From Pseudoramibacter alactolyticus (GTDB taxonomy: Bacteria; Bacillota; Clostridia; Eubacteriales; Eubacteriaceae), in assembly GCF_050908235.1 (NCBI RefSeq), contig NZ_CP194340.1: DNA of 64,000 nt; one strand, written 5' to 3'. Of the stretch, positions 7,992 through 16,750 are shown one piece after another; position 1 is the first letter of the stretch; every line of letters begins with the position of its first letter. The notes below the pieces were generated by a model. The model was given only the letters and a program-made list of their open reading frames with translations, searched no databases and was not told the origin of the DNA. The position numbers and the translations under genes are program-made.

Positions 7992-9727
7992 ATTGCACCA
8001 TCGATCACATCCCGGTCACCGTGCCGGCAAACACCACCATCATGCAGGCGGCCGAATCGATCGGCATCGCCGTTCCCCATCTCTGCTTTTTGAAGGATCT
8101 GAACGAGATCGCCGCGTGCCGGGTGTGCGCGGTGGAGATCAAAGGCACCGATCGCCTGCTCACCGCCTGCAACAACGTCGTCGCCGAGGGCATGGCCATT
8201 TTAACCAATAGCCCCAAGGTTACCGTCGACCGGCGCCGCACTGTGCAGATGATCCTCTCCCAGCATGATTTTCGCTGTGCGACCTGTGTGCGCAGCCGCA
8301 ACTGCTCGCTGCAGGATCTGGCGGGGGATCTCAACATTCAGGACGTTCCCTTCGAGTCCTGCATCGAACGCCGCCCCTGGAACCGGGACTTTCCGCTGAT
8401 CCGCGACGCGGCCAAATGCATCAAGTGCATGCGCTGCATCCAGGTGTGCGACAAGATGCAAAGCCTTGGCGTCTGGGATTTTGAGGGCACCGGCTCCCGC
8501 TCCACCGTGAACGTCTCCCACGCCCGCAATATCGAGGACGCAGGCTGCTCCCTCTGCGGCCAGTGCGTCACCCACTGCCCGGTGGGCGCGCTCTCCGAGC
8601 GGGACGATACCGGCCGCTTCCTGCGCGCCGTGATGGACCCGGACACCACCGTTGCGGTGCAGGTCGCGCCGGCAGTGCGCACGGCCTGGGCCGAATCCCT
8701 GGGCCTGCCCCTGGAGGCGGCCCCGGTGGGCAAGATTTTTGACGCGTTAAAAAAAATGGGCGCGGATTACGTGTTCGACACGGCCTTCTCCGCCGATCTG
8801 ACCATCATGGAAGAGGCGAACGAGCTGGTTGCGCGCTTTGCCGCCGGGGATCTGGCCGAGCGCCCGATGTTCACCTCCTGCTGTCCCGGCTGGGTGCGTT
8901 TTCTCAAAAGTGAATATCCTCATCTCGAGAGCCGCCTCTCCACGGCCAAGTCGCCGATGCAGATGTTCGGCAGCGTGATGAAAACGGCCTTTGCCGAGGA
9001 TCAGAATCTGGATCCGAACCGCCTCTTCTCCGTGGCGGTGATGCCCTGCCTCGCCAAGAAGAGCGAGGCCGAGATGCCCCTTTACGCCGGGGAATACGCC
9101 GGCCACGAGACCGACTGCGTGCTGACCACCCGGGAATTCGCCCGGCTGATCCGCGCCTGCCACATCAACATGGCGACCCTCGAGGCCGTCCCGGCGGACA
9201 CCCTGTATCAAAGCGTCTCCGGCGCGGGCATCATCTTCGGGGCGACCGGCGGCGTGATGGAGGCCGCCCTGCGCACGGCCTATCACACCCTAACCGGCCG
9301 CAACTGCCCCGGGGATCACTTCGCCGATGTGCGGGCGACGGGCCAAGATACCGGCGTCACCGAGGCAACCTTTGCCATCGGAGACACCTCCCTGCGCGTC
9401 GCCGCGGTGAGCGGTCTCGCGAACACCCGCCGTTTGATCGAAGCCCTCGAGGCCGGCCGGGCCCGCTACGATTTTGTGGAGGTGATGGCCTGCCCCGGCG
9501 GCTGTGTCGGCGGCGGCGGACAGCCCATCCACGACGGCGAAGAGCGCGCCTTCGCCCGGGGGAAGAATCTCTATTTCCTCGACCGCGGCGCACCGATTCG
9601 CCACTGCCACGAGAATCCGGATATCCGAGCGCTCTACCGCGACCATTACGGCGAGCCGGGCAGCCCCGCCGCCCGCCGCCTGCTCCACACCGACCACCGT
9701 CACTGGGCCATGCCCCGCGGTTTATAA
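7985..9727 (+). CDS. hydA: [FeFe]-hydrogenase, group A, catalytic subunit
   Basis: A 580-residue modular hydrogenase that produces or consumes H2. Residues 1-75 hold the 2Fe-2S domain (HLCF, AACRVC, LTAC). Next is the His-Cys3 cluster domain (HDFRCATCVRSRNC), then two 4Fe-4S ferredoxin motifs (CIKCMRCIQVC and CSLCGQCVTHCP). All three H-cluster signatures are present: TSCCPGW, MPCLAKKSE and MACPGGCVGGGGQP. A C-terminal small-subunit-like helix region (IRALYRDHYGEPG) ends the protein. All expected cluster ligands are visible, so the enzyme should be active. No maturases (HydE, F, G) are in the window. It is translationally coupled to the flavoprotein gene upstream. Confidence 0.95.
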   Translation: MVNCTIDHIPVTVPANTTIMQAAESIGIAVPHLCFLKDLNEIAACRVCAVEIKGTDRLLTACNNVVAEGMAILTNSPKVTVDRRRTVQMILSQHDFRCATCVRSRNCSLQDLAGDLNIQDVPFESCIERRPWNRDFPLIRDAAKCIKCMRCIQVCDKMQSLGVWDFEGTGSRSTVNVSHARNIEDAGCSLCGQCVTHCPVGALSERDDTGRFLRAVMDPDTTVAVQVAPAVRTAWAESLGLPLEAAPVGKIFDALKKMGADYVFDTAFSADLTIMEEANELVARFAAGDLAERPMFTSCCPGWVRFLKSEYPHLESRLSTAKSPMQMFGSVMKTAFAEDQNLDPNRLFSVAVMPCLAKKSEAEMPLYAGEYAGHETDCVLTTREFARLIRACHINMATLEAVPADTLYQSVSGAGIIFGATGGVMEAALRTAYHTLTGRNCPGDHFADVRATGQDTGVTEATFAIGDTSLRVAAVSGLANTRRLIEALEAGRARYDFVEVMACPGGCVGGGGQPIHDGEERAFARGKNLYFLDRGAPIRHCHENPDIRALYRDHYGEPGSPAARRLLHTDHRHWAMPRGL

Positions 9728-9740
9728 CCGAAACGCTAAG

Positions 9741-9769
9741 CCCCCGAAGTCTGCGCTTCGGGGGTTTTT
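9741..9769 (+). terminator. Terminator of the hydrogenase operon
   Basis: A nine-base perfect stem, CCCCCGAAG (9741-9749) with CTTCGGGGG (9756-9764), followed by TTTTT, 14 bases after the hydA stop. Confidence 0.95.
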
Positions 9770-10222
9770 GCGGGGGAACGCCGCGCCCACACTTTCGTTG
9801 GCAGAATATCCGGACCATCATGCGGACGCGATGAATCGCATCCCTGCGGGATCCTTGGTGAAGCCCCCCTTGCCAGTCGTCTGCTGTTTTCGAAAAAAAA
9901 CCGCAAAAAGACCGCCGAGGAGCGTTCCAAGAGAACAAGCTGAAAGCGCAGTTCGATTGGTCAAAAGCGACCTCATCCGCCTTGCGTGAAACCAATCGAT
10001 CACCCCCCTTCGCCTTCCCTCACAGAAGGACGAATCATTGCGACGAAACGTTTGCCAGACGCTAAAAGGCACGAACCCATCGTGCTCTTCATCGATCTTT
10101 TGGCAATTTCAAATGCCCTCCATCTGGATTTGATCAATCAAATCCCTGCGAAATGTTTGTAGGGGCCTCCACTTTCCCCTTGCGCCCGCCGCGCCGCCCG
10201 CTATCTTCAAATCAAGGCACAC
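9770..10222. other. Intergenic region without identifiable gene
   Basis: About 450 bases between two convergent transcription units. Composition is less GC-rich than its neighbours. No frame has a ribosome site together with a recognisable motif, and I see no tRNA-like fold or repeat. It may be the remains of a lost gene. Confidence 0.5.
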
Positions 10223-10246
10223 AAAAAGCGGCCCCCTCGAGCCGCC
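10223..10246 (-). terminator. Terminator of the metal ATPase gene
   Basis: Read on the minus strand, GCGGC pairs with GCCGC around a short loop and is followed by TTTTT. It lies about 40 bases past the ATPase stop codon. Confidence 0.6.
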
Positions 10247-10283
10247 TTAATGCCAAAGCCGATCCTTCAAACGCGCCGCCCCG

Positions 10284-12143
10284 TCACTCGGACGGCGTCC
10301 CTTTATCCTTGGCCGCGAGCAAAAACGCGGCATTGACCACCACAAACACCGAGCCGAAATTGTGCCACAGCGCCCCGGTCACCGGCGTGAGCACGCCCGA
10401 AGCCGAAAGGGCGATGGCCGTGAAATTGATGAGCATCGAGACGACGATGTTCACCTTGATGCGCGTCAGACACCGGCGGCACAGGGCAAACAGATAGGGC
10501 AGGCGGGCGATATCGTCCGCGACGAGCACGGCGTCCGCGCTTTCCACGGCGATGTCCGAGCCGATCCCGCCCATGGCAACGCCCGCATAGGCCGCGGCCA
10601 AAGCCGGCGCATCGTTCACCCCGTCGCCCACCATGGCGATCTTCGGCGCGGTTGGATCCGCCGCGTCATAGCGCACCGCCGCGAGCTTTTCGTCCGGCAG
10701 CAGCTCCCCGCGCACCGTGTCGATGCCGACGGCCCCGGCGACGGAAGCCGCCGCTTCGGCGTGATCCCCGGTGAGAAGCATCGGCACGATGCCCAGCCGC
10801 CTGATACCGGCCACCGCAGCCGCAGCCGCCGGCCGCAGGGTATCCGCCAGGACCAGGGTGCCGGCAAAGCGGCCGTCCACCGCGGCAAAAATCACCGTCT
10901 GGCCGCGTTCCGGCGCTGCAGCCGCCGGCAGCACCACCCCCTGCGCCGCAAGAAAGGCCCGCCGCCCGGCCATTACCGCATGGCCTTCCACCGTGCCGGC
11001 CACCCCTTGGCCCGGGGTCATCCTAAAATCCGTCGCCTCGGGCAAAGAACCATCCGCCGCCTGTGCAATGGCTTTGCCCAGCGGATGCTCCGAGCGGGCC
11101 TCCACCGCCGCAGTCAGCCGCAGCAGGCGTCCGGCGTCACCATCCGCCGCGCGCACTGCGCGCACCGCCGGCTTTCCGACGGTGAGGGTACCGGTTTTGT
11201 CAAAGGCCAGGCGTTCCACCGCCGCGAGCCGCTCCAGGGCGTCCCCGGTGCGGATCAGCACGCCGTAGCGCGTCAGATTGCCGATAGCCGCCGCCACCGC
11301 CGTGGGCGTCGCGAGGACGAAGGCGCAGGGGCAAAACACCACGAGCACCGTCACCGCGCGCATCCACTGATGGGTCACAAGACCCGTGATCCCGGCGCAG
11401 GCCAGCGCCACCAGAACGAGCCAGCTGGCCCAGCGGTCCGCCAGGCCCACGATGGGCGCCTTTTCCGCATCCGCCGCCTCCGCCAGGGCGATCACCCGGG
11501 CGAGGGCGCTGTCATCCCCGGCCGCCGTGACCCGCATGTCGAAGCTGCCATAGCGGTTGACCGTGCCGGAGATCACCGCGTCCCCGGGGCCCGCATCCAC
11601 CGGCAGGGGCTCCCCGGTCATCACGCTCTGATCCATCGAGGTCTGCCCGACGGTGATGACACCGTCCGCCGGGACGGTCTCTCCAGCCACCACCCGCAGG
11701 ATCTGCCCGACGGCCACGGTTTCCGCCGGCACCATCGCCACAGCGCCGTCCGCCGCGACGACCCGGGCCATTTTGGGCGCGAGCGCCACCAGCGCCGCGA
11801 TGCCCCGGCGCGCCCGATGATCGGTGTAATCCTCCAGCAGGGAACCGATCTGCATGATCAGCGCCACCTCGCCGGCGGCAAACCATTCGCCGGCGATCGC
11901 CGAGGCGATCAGCGCGATGGATACGAGCACGTCGGCCTTGATGTCGTGCTCGGTGACAAGCGCTGCGGCCGCCCCCGCCACGATGGGTACCCCGCATAAA
12001 ATGATGCCCACCCAGGCGATGTTCACCGGCAGGGCCGAAAGCCCGCCGGCCAGCGAGGCGATGAGCGCCGCCGCCGAGATCCCCGCGCAGACGACGGTCA
12101 CTTTTGTTTCGTTTGACAGCCAATTTTTGAGCAGTTGCTTCAT
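10284..12143 (-). CDS. Heavy-metal translocating P1B-type ATPase
   Basis: A 619-residue P-type ATPase that exports a transition-metal ion with ATP. Motifs in order: TGEPLP of the actuator domain, the metal-binding CPC in VVFCPCAFVLATPTA, the phosphorylated Asp in DKTGTLT, the nucleotide-domain SEHPLG, and GDGVNDAPAL. The last helices carry LWHNFGSVFVVVNAAFL. There is no N-terminal HMA or His-rich domain, so it is shorter than most CopA or CadA proteins. The CPC motif fits Cu, Zn, Cd or Pb; the HN-x-x-S-x-x-V-x-x-N end does not settle which. AAGGAGG eight bases before ATG fixes the start. It is divergent from a TetR gene that probably controls it. Confidence 0.9.
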   Translation of the reverse strand: MKQLLKNWLSNETKVTVVCAGISAAALIASLAGGLSALPVNIAWVGIILCGVPIVAGAAAALVTEHDIKADVLVSIALIASAIAGEWFAAGEVALIMQIGSLLEDYTDHRARRGIAALVALAPKMARVVAADGAVAMVPAETVAVGQILRVVAGETVPADGVITVGQTSMDQSVMTGEPLPVDAGPGDAVISGTVNRYGSFDMRVTAAGDDSALARVIALAEAADAEKAPIVGLADRWASWLVLVALACAGITGLVTHQWMRAVTVLVVFCPCAFVLATPTAVAAAIGNLTRYGVLIRTGDALERLAAVERLAFDKTGTLTVGKPAVRAVRAADGDAGRLLRLTAAVEARSEHPLGKAIAQAADGSLPEATDFRMTPGQGVAGTVEGHAVMAGRRAFLAAQGVVLPAAAAPERGQTVIFAAVDGRFAGTLVLADTLRPAAAAAVAGIRRLGIVPMLLTGDHAEAAASVAGAVGIDTVRGELLPDEKLAAVRYDAADPTAPKIAMVGDGVNDAPALAAAYAGVAMGGIGSDIAVESADAVLVADDIARLPYLFALCRRCLTRIKVNIVVSMLINFTAIALSASGVLTPVTGALWHNFGSVFVVVNAAFLLAAKDKGTPSE

Positions 12144-12217
12144 GGCGATGCCTCCTTTTGTGTCCGCCCGGCTTGCAAAAAACGCATCGCTCCCTTAAAA
12201 TAAAAGACAGACAGCCG

Positions 12218-12240
12218 ATAGCGAACATTTTGTTCGTTAT
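12218..12240. promoter_or_regulatory. Palindromic operator between the ATPase and tetR genes
   Basis: A 23-bp inverted repeat: ATAGCGAACA, three T, TGTTCGTTAT, with one mismatch per arm. It lies in the 224-base divergent intergenic region about 75 bases upstream of the ATPase ATG and is the expected kind of site for a TetR dimer. On the minus strand it overlaps a plausible -35 position (TGTTCG with TTATTTT downstream), so binding would block ATPase transcription. Confidence 0.7.
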
Positions 12241-12367
12241 CCCCATGATAGGCTGCGCAAACAAAAAAAGCCAGACACAAAACCGGCGGCCTGTTCCTTA
12301 CGGCACATTTCGCGGTTTTTGTCCGGATTTGATCGGCTTTTCGCCCTTTTAATTTGAAGGAGGCCCC

Positions 12368-12928
12368 ATGGACCGGCGCCAGCAAAAAACAAGACAAGCT
12401 ATTTTTACCGCCTTTGAACACCTGCTTGCCACCACCCCCTACGACAAAATTACCGTCGCGGCTATCATCGATGCGGCCAATGTGGGCCGCTCCACCTTTT
12501 ACGCCCATTTTCCGACCAAGGACGACCTGTTTAAGGCCCTGTGCGATGCGATCTGCGCCCATGTGACCGCCCATCGCGACGGGGCCGAGCCCACCCACGA
12601 TTTCGAAGGAAAGCGCGACACCCGCTCCGCCATCACCCACATGTTTTACCACCTGCAGGCCGAGGGCCGCCCCATTGCCCGGGTGCTCGCCTCCGACGCG
12701 GCGGGGCTTTTTCTCGAGCCCTTCCGCCGGGCGCTCAAGGCGGTGTTCGCCCGGGAGCTGGCGGACGCCATCGCCGCCCGGGACGACCTGCCCGCGGATT
12801 TTCTCCTCGGGCACTTAGTGGCCACCTTCGTGGAGACGGTGCGCTTCTGGATCGACGGCGACCGGCGCGCCACCCCGGAGGAACTCGCCGCCTGCTTTTG
12901 CGCGGTGATCGATCCGGTGCTGCAATGA
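12368..12928 (+). CDS. TetR/AcrR family transcriptional regulator
   Basis: A 186-residue protein. Residues 5-50 form the TetR DNA-binding domain: TRQAIFTAFEHLLATTPYDK, then ITVAAIIDAANVGRSTFYAHFPTKDDLF with the recognition helix at GRSTFYAHF. The remaining helical domain would bind the inducer and make the dimer. It looks like the TetR_C group common in Firmicutes. A GGAGG precedes the ATG by six bases. Its position divergent from the metal ATPase and next to a palindrome suggests it represses that gene, but the effector could be a metal or a small molecule. Part of the shared intergenic region also serves as its own promoter. Confidence 0.85.
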   Translation: MDRRQQKTRQAIFTAFEHLLATTPYDKITVAAIIDAANVGRSTFYAHFPTKDDLFKALCDAICAHVTAHRDGAEPTHDFEGKRDTRSAITHMFYHLQAEGRPIARVLASDAAGLFLEPFRRALKAVFARELADAIAARDDLPADFLLGHLVATFVETVRFWIDGDRRATPEELAACFCAVIDPVLQ

Positions 12929-13078
12929 CGCCCCGCCCATCCGAAAATGGATGCCCCCGGTTTTTCCGGAGCGCATCCATCGAGGCCGCTGCCTGCCATC
13001 GGCAAATCCCTTAGGTCGTCCCGGTGCGCCACCGTCAACGCCCGGCCGCAGGGCCGGTCCCGCCGGGTGGGGCCACCC

Positions 13079-13372
13079 TCAGAAAGGGCTGCCGATCAGC
13101 CCATACTGCAAACACAGCGCGGCGAACTGGCGCCCGTTGATGAGCAGCATGTTGTGATTTTCTGCCAATCTTTTGGTTTGTGGTGTAAAGTCGCCCGCCA
13201 GGCTGATGAGGATCATCACCGGGCAAGCCGCCGGCTCAGAATCCTCCCGCATCGCAATCAGCTGCTCGACGCCGATATGATCATTCTGATCCACGCCTGT
13301 CTTGTTTCTGGCCTGCACTCAAGTTTCCGGCGCTTCCACCGTGTTTTCCTGCAAATCAAAAATTTTATCCAT
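13079..13372 (-). pseudogene. Mrr-like restriction endonuclease remnant
   Basis: Reading from ATG 13372 gives 17 codons, an in-frame TGA, then a further 80 codons. The second part has QARNKTGVD, a hydrophobic strand (VMILISLAGDFT), LAENHNMLLINGRQFAALC and a terminal 'YGLIG'. This is the usual order at the C-terminus of Mrr-type restriction endonucleases: Q-x-K, then F-T-x-x-A, then LIDG-x-x-L. The catalytic N-terminal half and DNA-binding domain are missing. It is a decayed fragment; the family call is moderate. Confidence 0.45.
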
Positions 13373-13398
13373 CGGGGATCCCGTTGGGATCAGGCCGC

Positions 13399-13423
13399 AA
13401 AAAGACGGCCCGAAAGGGCCGCC
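13399..13423 (-). terminator. Terminator of the sigma/anti-sigma operon
   Basis: On the minus strand an eight-base stem (GGCGGCCC with GGGCCGTC, one wobble) closes a TTTC loop and is followed by TTTTT. It is 35 bases past the anti-sigma stop. Confidence 0.8.
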
Positions 13424-13457
13424 TTCAAATCCAATCGCCTCTGGTTTGAAGCCGCCG

Positions 13458-14078
13458 CTAATCCTCCGGATGGCTCACATTAAAGCGATCCGGCGCGATA
13501 TAGGCGTCGGGGCTGATGGCGTAGCCGCCGTGGCGCTTGACAGTCATGTAAAGCACTTTCCCGCCATGGGTGAGCTTCACGTAGCACACGCCGTTTTTGA
13601 AGCGGTCGGTGATGTCCAGGCGCGTCCTGCCGTATTCCACCAGCACCCGGCCGTCCTTGGTCTCTTCGAGATCCGGCTCCTTAAGGTGTTCCTCAATTTC
13701 GGCCGCGGTCGCCGGGCGCTCTTTGCCGCCGGCCTCCATCACAACCCCGCCGCCGGCCTGCTCGCGGGTCTTGCCCCCGCGGTCGCGGTAGCGCAGGGTG
13801 TAACTGCCGTCATCCTTCACCGTCAGGGCAGCGTTTGTCTGGTCCCCGTGGATCCACAGCTGAATTTGACGCTTAATCCCGCCGAGATTGGCCGCATAGG
13901 CGCTCACGCCGCCAAAGGCCATGGCCAGGGCCACCAGCGCCGCCACCACTGTCCGGGACAGGCGGGCCCGCCGTTTCGGCGCCGAAAGATTGGCCAGAAA
14001 ATCCCGCTTCGGCGCCAGGGTATCAAAGGTTCTGCTGTACCATTCGCGATTGGTCTGATGGTTCGTCCGATTCGTCAT
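13458..14078 (-). CDS. Probable membrane-anchored anti-sigma factor
   Basis: A 206-residue protein with a basic cytoplasmic N-terminus (residues 1-40), one transmembrane helix (about 43-62, VVAALVALAMAFGGVSAYAA) and an extracytoplasmic domain rich in beta-strands (for example DDGSYTLRYRD and DGRVLVEYGRTRLDI). No zinc-binding HxxxCxxC motif is seen. Its start lies inside the end of the ECF sigma gene (56-base overlap), with AAGGAGG upstream, the standard arrangement of an ECF sigma factor with its membrane inhibitor. The external domain would sense an envelope signal. The family is not recognised, so the role rests mainly on topology and context. Confidence 0.65.
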   Translation of the reverse strand: MTNRTNHQTNREWYSRTFDTLAPKRDFLANLSAPKRRARLSRTVVAALVALAMAFGGVSAYAANLGGIKRQIQLWIHGDQTNAALTVKDDGSYTLRYRDRGGKTREQAGGGVVMEAGGKERPATAAEIEEHLKEPDLEETKDGRVLVEYGRTRLDITDRFKNGVCYVKLTHGGKVLYMTVKRHGGYAISPDAYIAPDRFNVSHPED

Positions 14079-14550
14079 CGTTCCAGGCCTCCTTGAGTTG
14101 TTCTCTCAGCAGGGCGCGGGCGCGCCGCAGCTGACTTTTCACCGTGTTCTCCCGGCGGGAGAGCAGTGCCGCGATCTCCCGCACCGCGTAGCCTTCATAA
14201 TAATACAAATGGATGACCACCCGGTATTTGTCCGGCAGGGCCATCACCGCTGCAAACAGCGCGCTGTCCTCCGGCGCTTCAAAGGGCAGGGCCGCCATGG
14301 TCTCCTCCCAGGTGACCCGGTGCCGGTGCCAGAAACTTTTGCACACGTCCCGGGCCCGGTTGATCGCCACCCGCAAAAGCCACGCCTTGAGATGCTCCTC
14401 GCTGTCAAACGCCCGAGGCTTGGTGTGGTAGCGGATGAACACCTCCTGCACCACGTCCTCGGCGTCGGCTGCGTTTTGGCAGACGCTAAAGGCCGCGGCA
14501 AAGCAGCGCTTGCCGTAGCGGCGGACCACTTCCTCTGTTGTCAGTCGCAT
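14023..14550 (-). CDS. ECF-type RNA polymerase sigma factor
   Basis: A 175-residue sigma-70 family protein of the extracytoplasmic-function group. Region 2 is seen in NAADAEDVVQEVFIRYH and HLKAWLLRVAINRARD; region 4 in LPDKYRVVIHLYYYEGY, then EIAALLSRRENTVKSQLRRAR, which is the helix-turn-helix reading the -35 element. The frame opens ten codons earlier, but ATG 14550 is chosen because AAGGAGG ends five bases upstream of it. It overlaps the anti-sigma gene. The target promoter is not evident in this window. Confidence 0.9.
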   Translation of the reverse strand: MRLTTEEVVRRYGKRCFAAAFSVCQNAADAEDVVQEVFIRYHTKPRAFDSEEHLKAWLLRVAINRARDVCKSFWHRHRVTWEETMAALPFEAPEDSALFAAVMALPDKYRVVIHLYYYEGYAVREIAALLSRRENTVKSQLRRARALLREQLKEAWNDDESDEPSDQSRMVQQNL

Positions 14551-14676
14551 TTTGCCTCCTTTCCGCCGCCCCGCCGGCAAATCCCCGGCGGCTTTTGAAC
14601 GGCTTTATCTATCATACGACCGAGGCGGCAAAAAAGTTGCGCCGCCGGTCGTTTTTTTGCGGCCGCGGACAAAAAA

Positions 14677-14705
14677 TTGACCCCCTTCCCGTTTCCTGCT
14701 AAAAT
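14677..14705 (+). promoter_or_regulatory. Promoter of the symporter gene
   Basis: TTGACC, an exact 17-base spacer and TAAAAT, ending 50 bases before the symporter ATG. It lies in an otherwise GC-rich stretch. Confidence 0.8.
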
Positions 14706-14755
14706 AATAGCATTGCGGCCGCGCGCCGCGCATCATCATCAGAAAAGGATTTTTT

Positions 14756-16207
14756 ATGCAAACATTCACGCACTTTCTTGACGCGGCCAACGCAGCTGTC
14801 TGGGGCATCCCCATGCTCATCCTGCTGGTGGGCACGGGCATTTTTCTTTCGATCCGGCTCGGTTTTCTGCAGTTTCGCCGCTTCGGCCACGTCCTGCGGG
14901 AGACCGTCGGCAAGCTGTTTGCCGGCGAGGGCGGCGGCGACGGCGCCCTGACCCCGGTCCAGGCCATGACCACCGCCCTGGCGGGTACCGTCGGCACCGG
15001 CAATATCGCCGGGGTGGCCGGGGCCATTTCCCTCGGCGGGCCGGGGGCCATCTTCTGGATGTGGGTGGCTGCGCTTTTCGGCATGTGCACCAAATTTTCG
15101 GAAATCGTGCTGGCGGTGCATTTTCGCGAGCGCAACCGCCTCGGCGACTGGATCGGCGGCCCGATGTATTACATCAAAAACGGGCTGGGCGAGCGCTGGC
15201 GTTTTCTCGGGGCACTCTTCGCCTTCTTTGCGGCCATCGCGGCCATCGGCACCGGCAACCTCACCCAGATCAACACCATCGCCACCTCCGTCGGCGCGAT
15301 CTTCAAGGCCTATCACCCGGCGATGACGGCGGGCCAGCTGCAGATCGTCTATTGTGCGGTGGGCGTCGTCGGCGCCGTCCTCACGGTGATGGTGCTCTTC
15401 GGCGGGATGCAGCGCATCGGCGTCGTCACCGAAAAGCTCGTCCCGGTGATGGCCCTGGTTTATATCGGGGCGACCCTCGCCGTGGTGATCGGCCACGCTT
15501 CGGCGCTGGGCTCGGTATTCGCGCTGATTTTCGAGTCGGCGTTTTCGCCCCGGGCCGTCGGCGGCGGGCTGGCAGGCGTTGCCGTCGTGCAGGTGGTCAA
15601 GGCGGGCTTCGGCCGGGGGATCTTCTCCAACGAGGCGGGGCTCGGCACGGCGCCCATCGCCCACGCGGCAGCCAACGTCTCCCACCCGGTGCGCCAGGGG
15701 CTTTTCGGCGTGTTCGAGGTCTTTGCCGATACCATCGTCATCTGCACCCTCACGGCGCTGACCATCTTAATTTCCGGCTGCGCCCCGGCGTTTTACGGCA
15801 GGACGGCCGGCACCGATCTGACCATTTCCGCCTTCGCCACCACCTTCGGCGGCAAGGCGGCGGCCATCATCATCGCCGTGTGCATCACGATGTTCGCCTT
15901 CTCGACCCTGCTTTCCTGGAGCCTTTACGGCGCGAGGGCCACGGAATTTCTCTTCGGCACGAAGAGCATCAAGGTGTATCAGGCGTTTTATATCCTCTTT
16001 GTGATCGTCGGCGCCAACGTGCAGCTGGCCGTGGTCTGGCAGATCGCCGACACGATGAACGCGCTGATGGCCATCCCCAACCTAATCGCGGTGCTGGCCC
16101 TTTCGCCCACGGTGGTGCAGCTGGCCGGGGACTATTTCGCGAAGCGCCGACACGAGCGCCCGCGGATTTCCCGGGAAATAAACGCATCCGACCGATCCGC
16201 GTCATGA
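14756..16207 (+). CDS. Sodium:alanine/glycine symporter (AGCS family)
   Basis: A 483-residue integral membrane protein of the alanine-or-glycine:cation symporter family (AlsT/AgcS). Family features include WGIPMLILLVGTGIFLSIRLG at the N-terminus, TALAGTVGTGNIAGVAGAI, GGPGAIFWMWVAALFGMCTKFSE, then YIKNGLG, and FGRGIFSNEAGLGTAPIAHA. About ten hydrophobic helices are visible. It imports a small neutral amino acid together with Na+. A SigA-type promoter is directly upstream. Downstream, its expected terminator is cut in half by the IS element at 16243. Confidence 0.92.
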   Translation: MQTFTHFLDAANAAVWGIPMLILLVGTGIFLSIRLGFLQFRRFGHVLRETVGKLFAGEGGGDGALTPVQAMTTALAGTVGTGNIAGVAGAISLGGPGAIFWMWVAALFGMCTKFSEIVLAVHFRERNRLGDWIGGPMYYIKNGLGERWRFLGALFAFFAAIAAIGTGNLTQINTIATSVGAIFKAYHPAMTAGQLQIVYCAVGVVGAVLTVMVLFGGMQRIGVVTEKLVPVMALVYIGATLAVVIGHASALGSVFALIFESAFSPRAVGGGLAGVAVVQVVKAGFGRGIFSNEAGLGTAPIAHAAANVSHPVRQGLFGVFEVFADTIVICTLTALTILISGCAPAFYGRTAGTDLTISAFATTFGGKAAAIIIAVCITMFAFSTLLSWSLYGARATEFLFGTKSIKVYQAFYILFVIVGANVQLAVVWQIADTMNALMAIPNLIAVLALSPTVVQLAGDYFAKRRHERPRISREINASDRSAS

Positions 16208-16218
16208 CCCGCACAACG

Positions 16219-16233
16219 AAAAACAGCTCTGCA
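16219..16233 (+). repeat. Left half of a split terminator stem
   Basis: AAAAACAGCTCTGCA, located 12 bases after the symporter stop and 9 bases before the first IS copy. It has no pairing partner nearby. Its exact 15-base reverse complement sits 7 bases outside the far end of the second IS copy, at 63568-63582. Confidence 0.75.
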
Positions 16234-16307
16234 TTCCTGGCGTGGTGTGCTACCCGTCAAGAGGACAGTAAAAAATAATAAGTGACTAAATACCGTCAGT
16301 TGAGAAA

Positions 16308-16691
16308 TCAGCTGACGGTATTCTTTATGCTGCAGTCTTGTAGGCTACATGAAATTCCATTGGAGTCATCCGATGAAGATTTCTCTGAATCCGTTCTATG
16401 TGCCGGATCCTTAGCTGACTTTGTACAGCTCTTTGGTTTCCACTTAATTGCAGACTGAACGTGGTTCTTACGGCATAAACGAAGGACGCGCTTGTCATTA
16501 ACATCTGTATCATATCTCCTGTTAAGTTCATCACGGATCCTCCGGTATCCCATATCTGGGTGATTCTCGTGGATCTTCAGGATCTTATCGAAAATCTCCT
16601 GGTTCTTTTTCTCGCTTATACTTTCTGGATTCTTCAGCCAGCGATAATAAGCGGAACGTGAAACATGAAGATAACTGCATAGACGTTCCAC
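16308..16691 (-). pseudogene. IS3-family transposase OrfB, truncated copy
   Basis: The first 100 residues match the OrfB of copy 2 (start VERLCSYLHVSRSAYYRWL, N-terminal helical region). At KDPAH the sequence jumps across a 467-base deletion, changes frame and runs to an out-of-frame stop. The deletion removes most of the DDE integrase core, including the Asp residues. The true C-terminus survives downstream in another frame. It is inactive. Confidence 0.9.
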
Positions 16692-16750
16692 TGGATAATG
16701 CTTCTCTCCCGAGAGATTCCGGATCGCCTGGTATTTATAAAGATTCCGAG

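Noticed and set aside
9770..10283. CRISPR array or tRNA in the long gene-free stretches
   Set aside because: No regularly spaced repeats and no cloverleaf or CCA-type ends are seen here or in the other intergenic regions.
10362..11999. 545-residue plus-strand frame opposite the metal ATPase
   Set aside because: Arg/His-rich antisense shadow without motifs; the ATPase frame is unmistakable.
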